A stretch of 49,975 nucleotides of DNA, from NCBI GenBank assembly GCA_947466075.1, contig CANIBP010000050.1, forward strand, positions 1 to 49,975, written 5' to 3'. Made by a program: the position numbers and the translations under genes. Positions within the stretch are counted from its first letter, which is position 1; every line of letters starts with the position of its first letter. The notes below the pieces were generated by a model that worked only from the letters and a program-made list of their open reading frames with translations, did no database searches and was not told the DNA's origin. This document shows, piece after piece, positions 30,916-39,457 of this stretch. The DNA is from Verrucomicrobiaceae bacterium. GTDB lineage: Bacteria; Verrucomicrobiota; Verrucomicrobiia; Verrucomicrobiales; Verrucomicrobiaceae.

Positions 30916-33858
30916 ATGAAACCCCGCTCCGCCATCTCCTTTCTGCTCTGCAACCTTGTCTGGCTCGTTGCGGCCCCCACGACAGCCCGGGCCACCCATG
31001 AAGGAAAACTGCAAATTGTCCTGCTCGGTGACAGCACGACCGAGGGCAGCATTCCGCGCAAGGTCGCGCCGCAGGGGCCGCACTTGGAAAACGTGATCGA
31101 GCAATTGCTCGCCGCCGAAGGTGACCTGCCGCCCTGCAAAGTGATCAACCTCGGCCTGAGCGGGGAATTCATCCGGCGGCTGATCGACTCGGGGCGCTAC
31201 GACAAGGTCGCATCGAAACTGCCCGGCGTGGATTATGTCTTCATCCGCTACGGTCCGAACGATGTGGCAAAGCGCGATGACTTCGACAACAACTACCCCA
31301 AGGACTTTCGCGAACTGATTGCCCGCCTGCGCCACGATCATCCCGCCGCCACGCTTATTCCGATGACGGCGATCCCTCTCAACACCGATCTCGATGCAGA
31401 CGCGCCCAACGCCAAGCGGATGAACGATCTGGTCCGGCAGGTCGCGGCCGAGGAGAAACTGACGCTCTTCGACATTTACCCCCGCTATGCGCAGGAACAG
31501 GCGAAAGGGCCGAACATGCTCAACTACCGCCGTTTCCCGCTCGGGAAGATCCCGGCGAAGTTTCACGACTTCGTGAAGCCGTTTGTCATGCCGGGCCGGA
31601 ATCCGCCCGGCGTTCAGGCCGACCCCGCCATCGCCGAACGGAATGGGCCGATGGTCGTTGTCCTCGACAATCGGCTCGATGCGCACTTCGGCGATCTCCC
31701 GGGCTGGTTTGGCGATCGCCATCCGAATCTCGCCGGCTATCATGTCATCGGCGACGAGACGGCGAAATTCCTCGCGCCGCTCATCCGGACGAAGTTTGGC
31801 CAGGTGAAACCGGCCGCGGCAACTCCGCCACCGCCTGAAGTCGCCAGTGCGGATCGGGCGGACCGCTACGCCTTGGAGCATTACCTGACCGACATCGCGG
31901 AAGAACACTGGAGCGCCCGCCGCACGAAGCTCGCGAATCTGAAAAGCGCCGCGGATGTCACCGCGCGGGCCAGCTACATTCGCGCGGAGTTCATCAAGGC
32001 TATCGGCGGGTTTCCGGAAACGCGCACCCCGTTGAACGCGCGCATCACCGGCACGCTCGTGCGCGATGGCTATAAGATCGAGAAACTGATCTACGAGAGC
32101 CTGCCCGGCTTCTTTGTCACCGCCAACGTTTACGTCCCCACCTCCACGCCCGGCCCCTTTCCGGCGATTCTCGGCACGAGTGGCCATGCCGCGGTCGGCA
32201 AAGCGCTGCCGGCTTATCAAACCGCGTTCATCGCCTTGGCGAAGCGGGGCCACCTCGTCCTGGCCTACGATCCGCCGGTGCAGGGGGAGCGGATGGAGTA
32301 TCTGAAATCGCCCACCGGCAAGCCGCGGGCGCTGGGGCACATCACCCCGGGTTTGCAGTGCCTTCTCACGGGAGGTTCCGTGGCCCGGTATTTCCTGTGG
32401 GACGGCATGCGGGCAGTCGATTACCTGCTCACCCGCAGCGATGTGGATCCGAAGCGTTTGGGTGCGGCTGGCAACTCGGGTGGCGGCACGCAGTCGGCGT
32501 TTCTCGGTGTCGTGGAACCGCGACTGGCCGCCGTCGCGCCGTCGTGCTACTGGACGTCTTGGGAAAAACTCTGGACCCTGCCGGCCTCGGGCCCGCAGGA
32601 CTCGGAGCAGGTCGTGCCCAATTTTATCCAGAACGGATTGGGCTTTTCCGATCTGGCGATCGCGTTTGCCCCCAAGCCGATCCTGATGCTCACCGCCACC
32701 CGAGATTTCTTCCCTGTCGAGGGTGCCCGCGATTCGCATGAGCAGGCCAAGCCCGCCTTTGCCCTCCTGGGCGCGGCGGACAAGCTCGGCTATTTCGAAC
32801 ACGACGATGCGCACGGCTGGTCCCAACCACGCCGCGAAGCAACCTGCCGGTGGTTCGATCAATGGTTTTTCGGCCGCAACGATCCGGTGACCGAACCGGC
32901 GGACATCAAGCCGGAGGACGCGGCCACCCTGCAATGCACCACAACCGGCGACGTCGTCACCGACCTGCAAAGCAAGACCGTGCAGATGCTCAATCAAGAT
33001 CTGGCAGAACGCCTGCTCGCGAAACGCACGATCAAACAGGCCGACAACGCCTCGCACGCCCGCGAAATCGTGGCGGCACGCCTCGGCATGAAACTCCAAC
33101 GGTCGGCACCGACGGCCACGGTGGTTCAGCGTGGACCACTCTCCGGTTATGCCCATGAGAAAATCGCGCTCGTGCCCGAAATCGGAATCAACCTTGAAGT
33201 GGATCTCTTCCTTCCGCCGCGCCCGGCCAAATCGCGGGGCGCGGTGATACTGGCTCGCGAGCGGACCGGGGTGGATGAACCGGCATTGGATTTGGAAGCG
33301 AAGGCGTGGGTTGACGCCGGCCATGTCGTCGCCATCACACCGTTGCGCGGAACCTTGGTCATGCCGGAAAAGGCCGACGGTTTTTGGCAGGAGCGCTACC
33401 GCACCGCCATGCGGGCGATCCTGATCGGCAAGACCATGCCCGGGATGCGCGTGCAGGATCTGCTCGCGATCTATGATTATGTTTCGTCCCGCCCCGAGTT
33501 GGGCGAAGGCGTTGTCGTCGTCGGCCGCCGCAACCTCGGAGTGGTCGCGCTCTACGCTGCGGCGCTCGAACCGAAGATCAGCCGGGTGGTCTTGGACCAA
33601 TCCCTCCTCTCCTACATGGAAATCGTCCGGGCGAAGCAGTATCCGGAGACGGTCTCGGATCTGATCGTGCCGGGAGTCCTCCTCGACTTCGACTTGCCCG
33701 ATCTCGCCGACCTGGCTGGAGCCGGTCGGGTCGTGCTGGCCAATCCACTCTCCGCTGCGGGCACGCCCGTGCCCCTGGCGGCGGCCACCGCCGCGTTCGG
33801 CAAAAACGCGCGCGTGGTCGTCGATCCATCGATCGCCCTCTCGAAGTTGATGGAATAG
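30916..33858 (+). CDS. Exported multidomain esterase: SGNH hydrolase + alpha/beta-hydrolase + degenerate third domain
   Basis: A 980-residue protein; ATG 30916 begins the signal peptide (MKPRSAISFLLCNLVWLVAA). Domain 1 (about 32-290) is an SGNH/GDSL hydrolase with block I GDSTTEG (Ser40), YGPNDV, and GDRHPNLAGYH with His269. Domain 2 (about 310-680) is an alpha/beta-hydrolase of acetyl-xylan-esterase type: nucleophile S521 in GNSGGG, acid D597 in TRDFFP and His633 in DAHGW. Domain 3 (about 720-980) has the same type of fold, but its elbow reads GRRNLG instead of G-x-S-x-G, so it is probably not catalytic. The likely role is removal of acyl groups from a polysaccharide outside the cytoplasm. 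It is followed 42 bp later by a strong hairpin. Confidence 0.85.
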   Translation: MKPRSAISFLLCNLVWLVAAPTTARATHEGKLQIVLLGDSTTEGSIPRKVAPQGPHLENVIEQLLAAEGDLPPCKVINLGLSGEFIRRLIDSGRYDKVASKLPGVDYVFIRYGPNDVAKRDDFDNNYPKDFRELIARLRHDHPAATLIPMTAIPLNTDLDADAPNAKRMNDLVRQVAAEEKLTLFDIYPRYAQEQAKGPNMLNYRRFPLGKIPAKFHDFVKPFVMPGRNPPGVQADPAIAERNGPMVVVLDNRLDAHFGDLPGWFGDRHPNLAGYHVIGDETAKFLAPLIRTKFGQVKPAAATPPPPEVASADRADRYALEHYLTDIAEEHWSARRTKLANLKSAADVTARASYIRAEFIKAIGGFPETRTPLNARITGTLVRDGYKIEKLIYESLPGFFVTANVYVPTSTPGPFPAILGTSGHAAVGKALPAYQTAFIALAKRGHLVLAYDPPVQGERMEYLKSPTGKPRALGHITPGLQCLLTGGSVARYFLWDGMRAVDYLLTRSDVDPKRLGAAGNSGGGTQSAFLGVVEPRLAAVAPSCYWTSWEKLWTLPASGPQDSEQVVPNFIQNGLGFSDLAIAFAPKPILMLTATRDFFPVEGARDSHEQAKPAFALLGAADKLGYFEHDDAHGWSQPRREATCRWFDQWFFGRNDPVTEPADIKPEDAATLQCTTTGDVVTDLQSKTVQMLNQDLAERLLAKRTIKQADNASHAREIVAARLGMKLQRSAPTATVVQRGPLSGYAHEKIALVPEIGINLEVDLFLPPRPAKSRGAVILARERTGVDEPALDLEAKAWVDAGHVVAITPLRGTLVMPEKADGFWQERYRTAMRAILIGKTMPGMRVQDLLAIYDYVSSRPELGEGVVVVGRRNLGVVALYAAALEPKISRVVLDQSLLSYMEIVRAKQYPETVSDLIVPGVLLDFDLPDLADLAGAGRVVLANPLSAAGTPVPLAAATAAFGKNARVVVDPSIALSKLME

Positions 33859-33900
33859 CGCAAAAGAATTCCTTTCACATCGGCCGAAACTTCTACTGGT

Positions 33901-33920
33901 GCTTCCGGTTCGCCGGAGGC
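33901..33920 (+). terminator. Hairpin with UUCG loop downstream of the esterase gene
   Basis: GCTTCCGG, loop TTCG, CCGGAGGC. The 8-bp stem includes one G-T wobble and closes on a stable tetraloop. It starts 42 bp after the esterase stop and is followed only by a weak T run (CTCGCCTTTG), so it may be an imperfect intrinsic terminator or an RNA 3'-end stabiliser. Confidence 0.5.
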
Positions 33921-33930
33921 CTCGCCTTTG

Positions 33931-34031
33931 TCAGAAAACGCCTTCTCCTTCGTCCTTCATTGATGCGCCAGTTCATCGCTCTCATCTTCCTGTCCATCGT
34001 CTCCGCGGCATCCGCCGCGCCTCCCAACATC
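33931..34031 (+). repeat. Shared sulfatase leader, copy A (upstream region + signal peptide)
   Basis: About 30 bp of non-coding DNA plus the signal-peptide codons closely match 37820-37919. Shared stretches include CTTCGTCCTTCAT just before the start, GATGCGCCAG, CTCATCTTCCTG and GCGGCATCCGCCG. The similarity fades right after the signal peptide. Confidence 0.75.
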
Positions 34032-35447
34032 ATCGTCCTGCTCGCCGATGATCTCGGGTGGGCCGACCTCTCCTGTTATGGCAGCACGTTTCACGAGTCG
34101 CCCCATCTGGACAAACTCGCCGCGCAAGGCATGCGCTTCACGCAGGCCTATTCGAGCAGTCCGTATTGCTCGCCATCGCGCGCGGCCATCATGACGGGGC
34201 GGCATCCGGCGCGGGTGAAGATCACCGATTACATCCCCAGCAATGGTAAGAGCGGCAAGCTCCTGCCCGCCGAGATGAAGATGGAACTGCCACTGGAGGA
34301 GGTGACCATCGCCGAGGTGCTGCGCGATGCGGGTTACGCGACGTGGCATGTGGGCAAGTGGCACCTCGGCGAACGGGGCTTTTTGCCGGAGGACCAGGGT
34401 TTCCAGACAAATATCGCCGGCAATCACAGCGGTGCTCCCGCGAGCTTTTTCTGGCCCTATGGACACGACAAGCCGGAGGCTGCCAAACGTTACCACGGCA
34501 GTCCCGTGCCCGGTCTCGTCGAAGGCGGGCAGAAGGGCGAGCATCTTTGTGACCGCCTCACCAGCGAGGCAATCAAGCTCATCGAGCAGCGCAAATCTGG
34601 CCAGCCGTTCTTTCTCTATCTGCCATTCTATGACGTGCACACGCCCATCATGGCGAAGCCGGGTTTGGTTGAGAAATACCGCGCCAAGGCACGCCGCCTT
34701 GGCATTCCTGTCGAGGCCGAGTTTGTCCAGGAGGGCACGCAGGCTCATGGCACGCCCGTCGGCGAGGCGAATGGCGACCGCCCGAAGAACCAGACCATCG
34801 GAGTGACACGAGTGCGGCAAAACGACCCGACTTATGCTGCGATGATAGAGACGATGGATACCAACATCGGCCGTCTCATGGAGAAGCTCGACGAACTCGG
34901 CATCGCCGACAACACATTGGTTCTCTTCACCAGCGACAACGGCGGTCACCACATCACCTCCAACGCGCCGCTGCGTGGCGGCAAAGGCTGGCTTTACGAA
35001 GGCGGCGTGCGCGAGCCGTGGATCGTCAAATGGCCCGGCGTCACCAAGCCCGGCAGCGTCTGCGATGAGCCCGTGATGAACACCGACATCCTTCCCACTG
35101 TGCTGGAGGCCTGCGGCCTTCCCGCCAAGCCCGACCAGCACAAGGACGGCGTCAGCTTTGCCTCGCTGCTCCGCGGTGATGCCAAACCGTTGCATGACGC
35201 CCTCTTCTGGCACTTCCCGCACTACGGCAATCACGGCAGCGGCCCGTGCAGCAGCGTGCGCATCGGCGATTGGAAGCTCATCCACTGGATCGAGGACGAC
35301 AGCGTGGAGTTGTTCAACATCACCACTGACCTGGGCGAAAAGACCGATGTCGCCGCGCAACATCCCAACCGCGTCAAAGACCTCCGCGCCCGACTCGAAG
35401 CCTGGCGCAAAGAAACCGGAGCCAACATGCCATGTCCCAAACCATGA
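33963..35447 (+). CDS. Exported sulfatase (Cys-type)
   Basis: A 494-residue S1 sulfatase starting at ATG 33963 (a TTG precedes it in frame). The signal peptide is MRQFIALIFLSIVSAASAAP. Metal-binding D29-D30 is in LLADDLGWAD, and the formylglycine box C69-S-P-S-R73 in PYCSPSRAAIMTGRHP. GKWHLGERG and FTSDNGGHH are also present. The partner sulfatases at 35562 and 37848 have very similar signal peptides. The likely action is desulfation of an extracellular glycan; the exact bond is unknown. The upstream region and signal peptide match those of the gene at 37848 at the DNA level, while the mature proteins differ. Confidence 0.93.
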   Translation: MRQFIALIFLSIVSAASAAPPNIIVLLADDLGWADLSCYGSTFHESPHLDKLAAQGMRFTQAYSSSPYCSPSRAAIMTGRHPARVKITDYIPSNGKSGKLLPAEMKMELPLEEVTIAEVLRDAGYATWHVGKWHLGERGFLPEDQGFQTNIAGNHSGAPASFFWPYGHDKPEAAKRYHGSPVPGLVEGGQKGEHLCDRLTSEAIKLIEQRKSGQPFFLYLPFYDVHTPIMAKPGLVEKYRAKARRLGIPVEAEFVQEGTQAHGTPVGEANGDRPKNQTIGVTRVRQNDPTYAAMIETMDTNIGRLMEKLDELGIADNTLVLFTSDNGGHHITSNAPLRGGKGWLYEGGVREPWIVKWPGVTKPGSVCDEPVMNTDILPTVLEACGLPAKPDQHKDGVSFASLLRGDAKPLHDALFWHFPHYGNHGSGPCSSVRIGDWKLIHWIEDDSVELFNITTDLGEKTDVAAQHPNRVKDLRARLEAWRKETGANMPCPKP

Positions 35448-35455
35448 CCACAAAT

Positions 35456-35540
35456 TGAACCGCAGAGGATGGACGAATCGCAAAGATGTTTTGAACCAAT
35501 CCGAATCCACCCTCTGCGTCCGTCCCCTCTCTGCGGTTCA
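35456..35540. repeat. Inverted repeat between two sulfatase genes
   Basis: TGAACCGCAGAG (35456-35467) and its exact reverse complement CTCTGCGGTTCA (35529-35540) are 61 bp apart. The interval also holds the repeat 35511-35538. This fills most of the 114-bp gap before the next sulfatase ATG and would lie in its 5' leader if the genes are co-transcribed. Confidence 0.75.
35511..35538 (+). repeat. Dispersed repeat copy 2 (also at 2764-2791)
   Basis: Begins CCTCTGCGTCCGTCC and ends CTCTGCGGTT; 25 of 28 bases match 2764-2791. Here it is intergenic and overlaps the right arm of the inverted repeat 35456-35540. Confidence 0.7.
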
Positions 35541-35561
35541 TCCATTCTCCTCACCTTCACC

Positions 35562-36926
35562 ATGCGCCCGTTCCTCATCATCCTCAGTCTCTTGATTGTC
35601 TCCGCGGTTTCAGCCGCGCCTTTCCGCCCCAATCTCATCTTCATCCTCTCCGACGACCTTGGGCAGGGCGACCTCGGGTGTTACGGCAACGCCAACATCC
35701 AGACGCCGAACCTCGACCGCATGGCGCGGGAGGGGACGCGCTTCACGCAGGCTTACTGCGGCACACCCATCTGCGCACCGAGCCGCACGGTGTTGATGAC
35801 CGGTCTGCACACCGGCCACACACCCGTGCGGGGCAATCGCGAGATCCAACCCGAAGGACAGCATCCGCTCCCGGCTGAGACAGTGACGGTGGCGGAGATC
35901 CTGAAAGGCGCCGGTTACGCGACCGCGGCGGTAGGCAAGTGGGGCATGGGCATGTTCGACACCACGGGCAGCCCGCTCAAGCAGGGCTTCGATCATTTCT
36001 TCGGCTACAACTGCCAGCGCCATGCGCACAGTTACTTTCCGACTTACCTCTATCGCGACGACCAGCGCTTCGAGCTGCCCGGCAATGATGGCAAGAATCA
36101 GCGCGGCACTTACGCGCAGAATCTCATCGCCGACGCGGCGCTGAAGTTCGTGCGCGACCACAAAGACGGTCCGTTCTTTCTCTACTACCCCGTCACGCTG
36201 CCGCATGGAAAACACGAGATCGACGACCTCGGCATCTACGCGGACAAACCCTGGCCGCAGGAGCAAAAGGCGTATGCCGCGCAGGTCACACGCCTCGACC
36301 GCGACGTGGGCCGTCTGCTCGATTTACTCAAGGAACTCGGCCTCGAGGACAAGACGCTTGTCATGTTCAGCGGCGACAACGGACACATCCCGCAGAGCCT
36401 GCCACTGCTCCCCGGCAACGGGCCGAGGCTGCGCGGCACCAAGGCCACGATGTATGAAGGCGGCCTGCGCCAGGCGAGCATCGCGCGCTGGCCGGGGCAG
36501 ATTCCCGCCGGTCGCGTGAGCGATGAACCGTGGGCGTCCTGGGACTTCCTGCCCACCGCCACCGAACTCGCCGGAGCCACGTTGCCGCAGGGTTTCCAGC
36601 CCGATGGCCTCTCGCTCGTCAGCTTCCTCAAAGGAGGCCCATCACCGCAGCGCGACTATTTCTACTGGGAGCTTCACCAAGGAACAACACGCCCCACACC
36701 GCTGAGCGCCGTGCGTTTTGGCAAATGGAAGGCGCTGCGTGAAAGCCCCGTCGCGCCCATCGAACTTTACGACCTCGCTACCGATTCTGCGGAGGCGAAC
36801 GACCTCGCCGCCAAGAACCCCGAAGTCGTCGCCAAGGCCGAAGCCTTGATGAAGCAAGCGCATCGCGACGATCCGAATTGGAAAGTCCGCACTGCCGCAG
36901 CTTCTCCCGCAAAGAAGAAGCCATGA
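35562..36926 (+). CDS. Exported sulfatase (Cys-type)
   Basis: A 454-residue S1 sulfatase. ATG 35562 starts the signal peptide MRPFLIILSLLIVSAVSAAP; the frame is open upstream but only through repeat sequence. Metal-binding D31-D32 is in LSDDLGQGD. The formylglycine box is C71-A-P-S-R75 in PICAPSRTVLMTG. GKWGMGMFD replaces the commoner GKWHLG, so the usual His of this segment is absent. The later FSGDNGH block is intact. The different box (CAPSR instead of CSPSR) and GKWGMG suggest a different subfamily from its neighbours. The stop overlaps the start of a short orphan signal peptide at 36923. Confidence 0.92.
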   Translation: MRPFLIILSLLIVSAVSAAPFRPNLIFILSDDLGQGDLGCYGNANIQTPNLDRMAREGTRFTQAYCGTPICAPSRTVLMTGLHTGHTPVRGNREIQPEGQHPLPAETVTVAEILKGAGYATAAVGKWGMGMFDTTGSPLKQGFDHFFGYNCQRHAHSYFPTYLYRDDQRFELPGNDGKNQRGTYAQNLIADAALKFVRDHKDGPFFLYYPVTLPHGKHEIDDLGIYADKPWPQEQKAYAAQVTRLDRDVGRLLDLLKELGLEDKTLVMFSGDNGHIPQSLPLLPGNGPRLRGTKATMYEGGLRQASIARWPGQIPAGRVSDEPWASWDFLPTATELAGATLPQGFQPDGLSLVSFLKGGPSPQRDYFYWELHQGTTRPTPLSAVRFGKWKALRESPVAPIELYDLATDSAEANDLAAKNPEVVAKAEALMKQAHRDDPNWKVRTAAASPAKKKP

Positions 36927-37021
36927 AACGCATCGTCGCGATCCTGCTCCTCCTCCCCTTACTCACCACCGCATCCTTCCACGAAGCAGCACGGGCTCTC
37001 CTACACGCAACGAAACCATGA
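36923..37021 (+). CDS. Orphan signal peptide, 32 residues (truncated gene or leader peptide)
   Basis: ATG 36923 overlaps the sulfatase stop by 4 bp. The 32-codon product MKRIVAILLLLPLLTTASFH...LLHATKP is a near-perfect signal peptide with no mature domain. Its TGA (37019-37021) overlaps the next SDR start by 4 bp. The ATGA coupling on both sides suggests it is translated, or was the start of an exported-protein gene whose body was lost when the SDR copy was joined on. I know no family for it. Confidence 0.45.
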   Translation: MKRIVAILLLLPLLTTASFHEAARALLHATKP

Positions 37022-37806
37022 ACGAAACCACACCACTTCCCGGCATCAAACTTTTCGACCTCACCGGGCGCACCGCGCTCATCACCGGCGGTTCGAAGGG
37101 CCTCGGCCACGCGATGGCCGCCGGACTCGCTTCCGCTGGCGCTGATGTGATGCTAGTGAGCCGTCACCTCGACGAAGCGCAGGCCGCCGCCGCAAACATC
37201 GCACACGACTTTGGCCGCAAGGCCATCGGCCGCGCTGCGGATGTGACTTCACCCGAGCAGGTGGACGCCATGCTCGCCGCCGCCGAGCGCGAACTGGGCA
37301 AAGTGGACATCCTCATCAACAGCGCGGGCATCAACATCCGCGCTCCCATCGCGGAACTGACGCCGGAGCAGTTCGATGAGGTGATGCGCGTGAATGTGCG
37401 CGGCACCTGGCTTTGCTGCCGCGCCGTGCTCGCCGGAATGCGGGCGCGGAAATGGGGCCGCATCATCAATCTGGGCAGTGCCCTCGGACTCATCGGACTC
37501 GCGGGCCGAACGCCTTACACCGCGAGCAAGGGTGCAGTCATCCAGATGACACGCACGCTCGCGCTCGAAACCGCCGCTGATGGCATCACCGCGAACGCCA
37601 TCTGCCCCGGTCCGTTTCTGACCGAGATGAACACAGCCATCGCCGACAGCGAGGACGGGCAGAAATTCGTCATCGGTGCCACTGCGTTGAAGCGCTGGGC
37701 GCGCCTCGAAGAAATCCAGGGCGCGGCCATTTACCTCGCCAGCGAAGCCGCCAGCTACGTCACCGGAGCCACTCTCACCGTGGATGGCGGCTGGACCGCG
37801 CAGTGA
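37018..37806 (+). CDS. SDR-family oxidoreductase (gluconate 5-dehydrogenase / KduD-like), copy 2
   Basis: A 262-residue SDR, collinear with and strongly similar to the protein at 890. Both share LPGIKLFDLTGRTALITGG, the DVMLVSRH segment, NSAGINIR, ARKWGRIINL, RTPYTASKGAV, CPGPFLTEMN and the VDGGWTAQ end. The catalytic pair is Y167 and K171. Likely reaction: interconversion of a keto and a hydroxy sugar acid using NAD(P). It lies between exported sulfatase genes, an unusual place for a lone cytoplasmic enzyme, and is preceded by an orphan signal peptide. The sulfatase at 37848 follows. Duplication of this gene inside one locus suggests it acts on a product of both halves. Confidence 0.9.
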   Translation: MNETTPLPGIKLFDLTGRTALITGGSKGLGHAMAAGLASAGADVMLVSRHLDEAQAAAANIAHDFGRKAIGRAADVTSPEQVDAMLAAAERELGKVDILINSAGINIRAPIAELTPEQFDEVMRVNVRGTWLCCRAVLAGMRARKWGRIINLGSALGLIGLAGRTPYTASKGAVIQMTRTLALETAADGITANAICPGPFLTEMNTAIADSEDGQKFVIGATALKRWARLEEIQGAAIYLASEAASYVTGATLTVDGGWTAQ

Positions 37807-37819
37807 GTGCCTATTGCAG

Positions 37820-37919
37820 TCAGAAACCACGCCCTCCTTCGTCCTTCATGATGCGCCAGCTCATCTCCCTCATCTTCCTGTTCATAGTCTCTGCGGCATC
37901 CGCCGTGCCGCCGAACATC
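37820..37919 (+). repeat. Shared sulfatase leader, copy B
   Basis: Matches 33931-34031: TCAGAAA at the left, CTTCGTCCTTCAT before the start, GATGCGCCAG, CTCATCTTCCTG and GCGGCATCCGCCG. Relative to copy A it lacks one T just before the start codon, which turns TTGATG into ATGATG. Confidence 0.75.
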
Positions 37920-39437
37920 CTCCTCATCATGGTGGACGACATGGGCTACTCCGACCTCGGTTGCTACGGCGGCGAGGTGCGCACTCCGACGCTTGATGCG
38001 CTGGCGGCGGGTGGTGTGAGGTTGGCGCGGTTTTACAATTGCGCTCAGTGCTGCCCCTCGCGTGCTTCGCTCATGAGCGGGCTGTATCCGCATCAGGCCG
38101 GCGTCGGCGACATGAACGAACAGGGCGCGGCGAATGAGCTGTGGCGGCGCATCGGCTCGGCGGCTTATCTTGGCTTCAAGAAAGAGGGCGTCGTGACCTT
38201 GCCGGAGGCGCTGCGCGAGGCGGGCTATCAGACTTTCATGGTTGGGAAATGGCATCTTGGTCAGGACGAGGCCTGCTGGCCGGGCCAGCGCGGCTTTGAG
38301 CGTCATTTCGCGCTCATCGGCGGAGCTTGCGAGCAGTTCACCGGTTTCCGCTCCTGGCAAAAGAAGGGTCCCATCACCAAGTTCGTGCACAACGGCCAGA
38401 AGGTCGAAAAACTCCCGCCGGACTTCTACACGACGGACTCCTTCACCGACCACACGCTGCGTTTCATCGAGGAATCCGACTCCGCGCAGCCATGGTTCGG
38501 CTATCTGGCCTTCACCGCGCCGCATTGGCCGCTCCAGGCGCACGAGAGCGATGTGGCGAAGTATGCGGAAACGTATCGCGCCGGACCCGATGCCATCCGC
38601 CAGCGACGTTTCGAGCGATTGAAGCAAATCGGCTTCATTCCCGAATCCGCGCGATTGCCCCAGCTCGACGCCGAGATCACCGACGAAGCCTGGAACGCGA
38701 AAAAGGAACGCAACGAGCAATGGATGCGCAACTACGCGGCGATGATCGACCGCGTGGACCAAAACCTCACCCGCATCGTCGAGACGCTGCGCCAACGCGG
38801 CCAGTTCGACAACACGCTCATCCTCTTTCTCAGCGACAACGGCTCCGATGAAGTGCGCGGCCCGCTCTGGGGCCAGGTGTGCAACACACCCTTCCGCAAG
38901 TTCAAGGTCTGGGTGCATGATGGCGGCATCGCCTCGCCCTTCATCGCGCATTGGCCCGCAGGCATCCCGGCCTCGCAGCGCGGCAAAATCGTGACCGGCC
39001 CCGCGCACATCATGGACGTGTTCCCAACCTGCCTCGCCGCCGCGAAACATCCCCGCACCTTTGCCGGACATGCCGTTCAGCCACTCGAAGGCACAAGTCT
39101 CCTGCCTGCGTTGCGCGGTGAACTCCCCACGCTGCCGATGGATCGCCCGCTGTTCTGGGAACGCATGGGCAACGAAGCCATGCGCCTGGGCCACTGGAAA
39201 CTCGTGCGTGGCTACGGTCCCGCATCAGCCAACGGCGGCATCGCCACCACCGGCCCGCGCACCGGAGCCTGGGAACTCTATGACACCTCCACCGACCCCG
39301 GCGAAACCCACGATCTCGCCGCAAATCAGCCCGAGCGTGTGAAGATCATGCAAAGCCAGTTCGAGGCATGGGCCCAACGCATCGGCGTGGTGCCACGTGA
39401 GCAAATCGTGAGAGCTATGAAGAAGGGTGAGGAATGA
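37848..39437 (+). CDS. Exported arylsulfatase-like sulfatase (Cys-type)
   Basis: A 529-residue S1 sulfatase from ATG 37848; ATG 37851 is equally good and matches the start of the gene at 33963. The signal peptide is MMRQLISLIFLFIVSAASAVP. The metal pair is in MVDDMGYSD. The formylglycine box is C68-C-P-S-R72 (QCCPSRASLMSGLYP), so the second box position is itself a cysteine. GKWHLGQD and LSDNGSDE follow. QAGVGDMNEQG and the long C-terminal half resemble the arylsulfatase A/AtsA-like group. It is the last + strand gene of the left block and converges on the GntR gene with a 20-bp gap. Confidence 0.93.
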   Translation: MMRQLISLIFLFIVSAASAVPPNILLIMVDDMGYSDLGCYGGEVRTPTLDALAAGGVRLARFYNCAQCCPSRASLMSGLYPHQAGVGDMNEQGAANELWRRIGSAAYLGFKKEGVVTLPEALREAGYQTFMVGKWHLGQDEACWPGQRGFERHFALIGGACEQFTGFRSWQKKGPITKFVHNGQKVEKLPPDFYTTDSFTDHTLRFIEESDSAQPWFGYLAFTAPHWPLQAHESDVAKYAETYRAGPDAIRQRRFERLKQIGFIPESARLPQLDAEITDEAWNAKKERNEQWMRNYAAMIDRVDQNLTRIVETLRQRGQFDNTLILFLSDNGSDEVRGPLWGQVCNTPFRKFKVWVHDGGIASPFIAHWPAGIPASQRGKIVTGPAHIMDVFPTCLAAAKHPRTFAGHAVQPLEGTSLLPALRGELPTLPMDRPLFWERMGNEAMRLGHWKLVRGYGPASANGGIATTGPRTGAWELYDTSTDPGETHDLAANQPERVKIMQSQFEAWAQRIGVVPREQIVRAMKKGEE

Positions 39438-39457
39438 TCGCACCCTGAACATTTCAC

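Noticed and set aside
30886..33600. 904-codon open frame on the minus strand opposite the esterase
   Set aside because: The + strand product has two recognisable catalytic domains and a signal peptide; the antisense product shows no motif and has the composition expected of a shadow frame.
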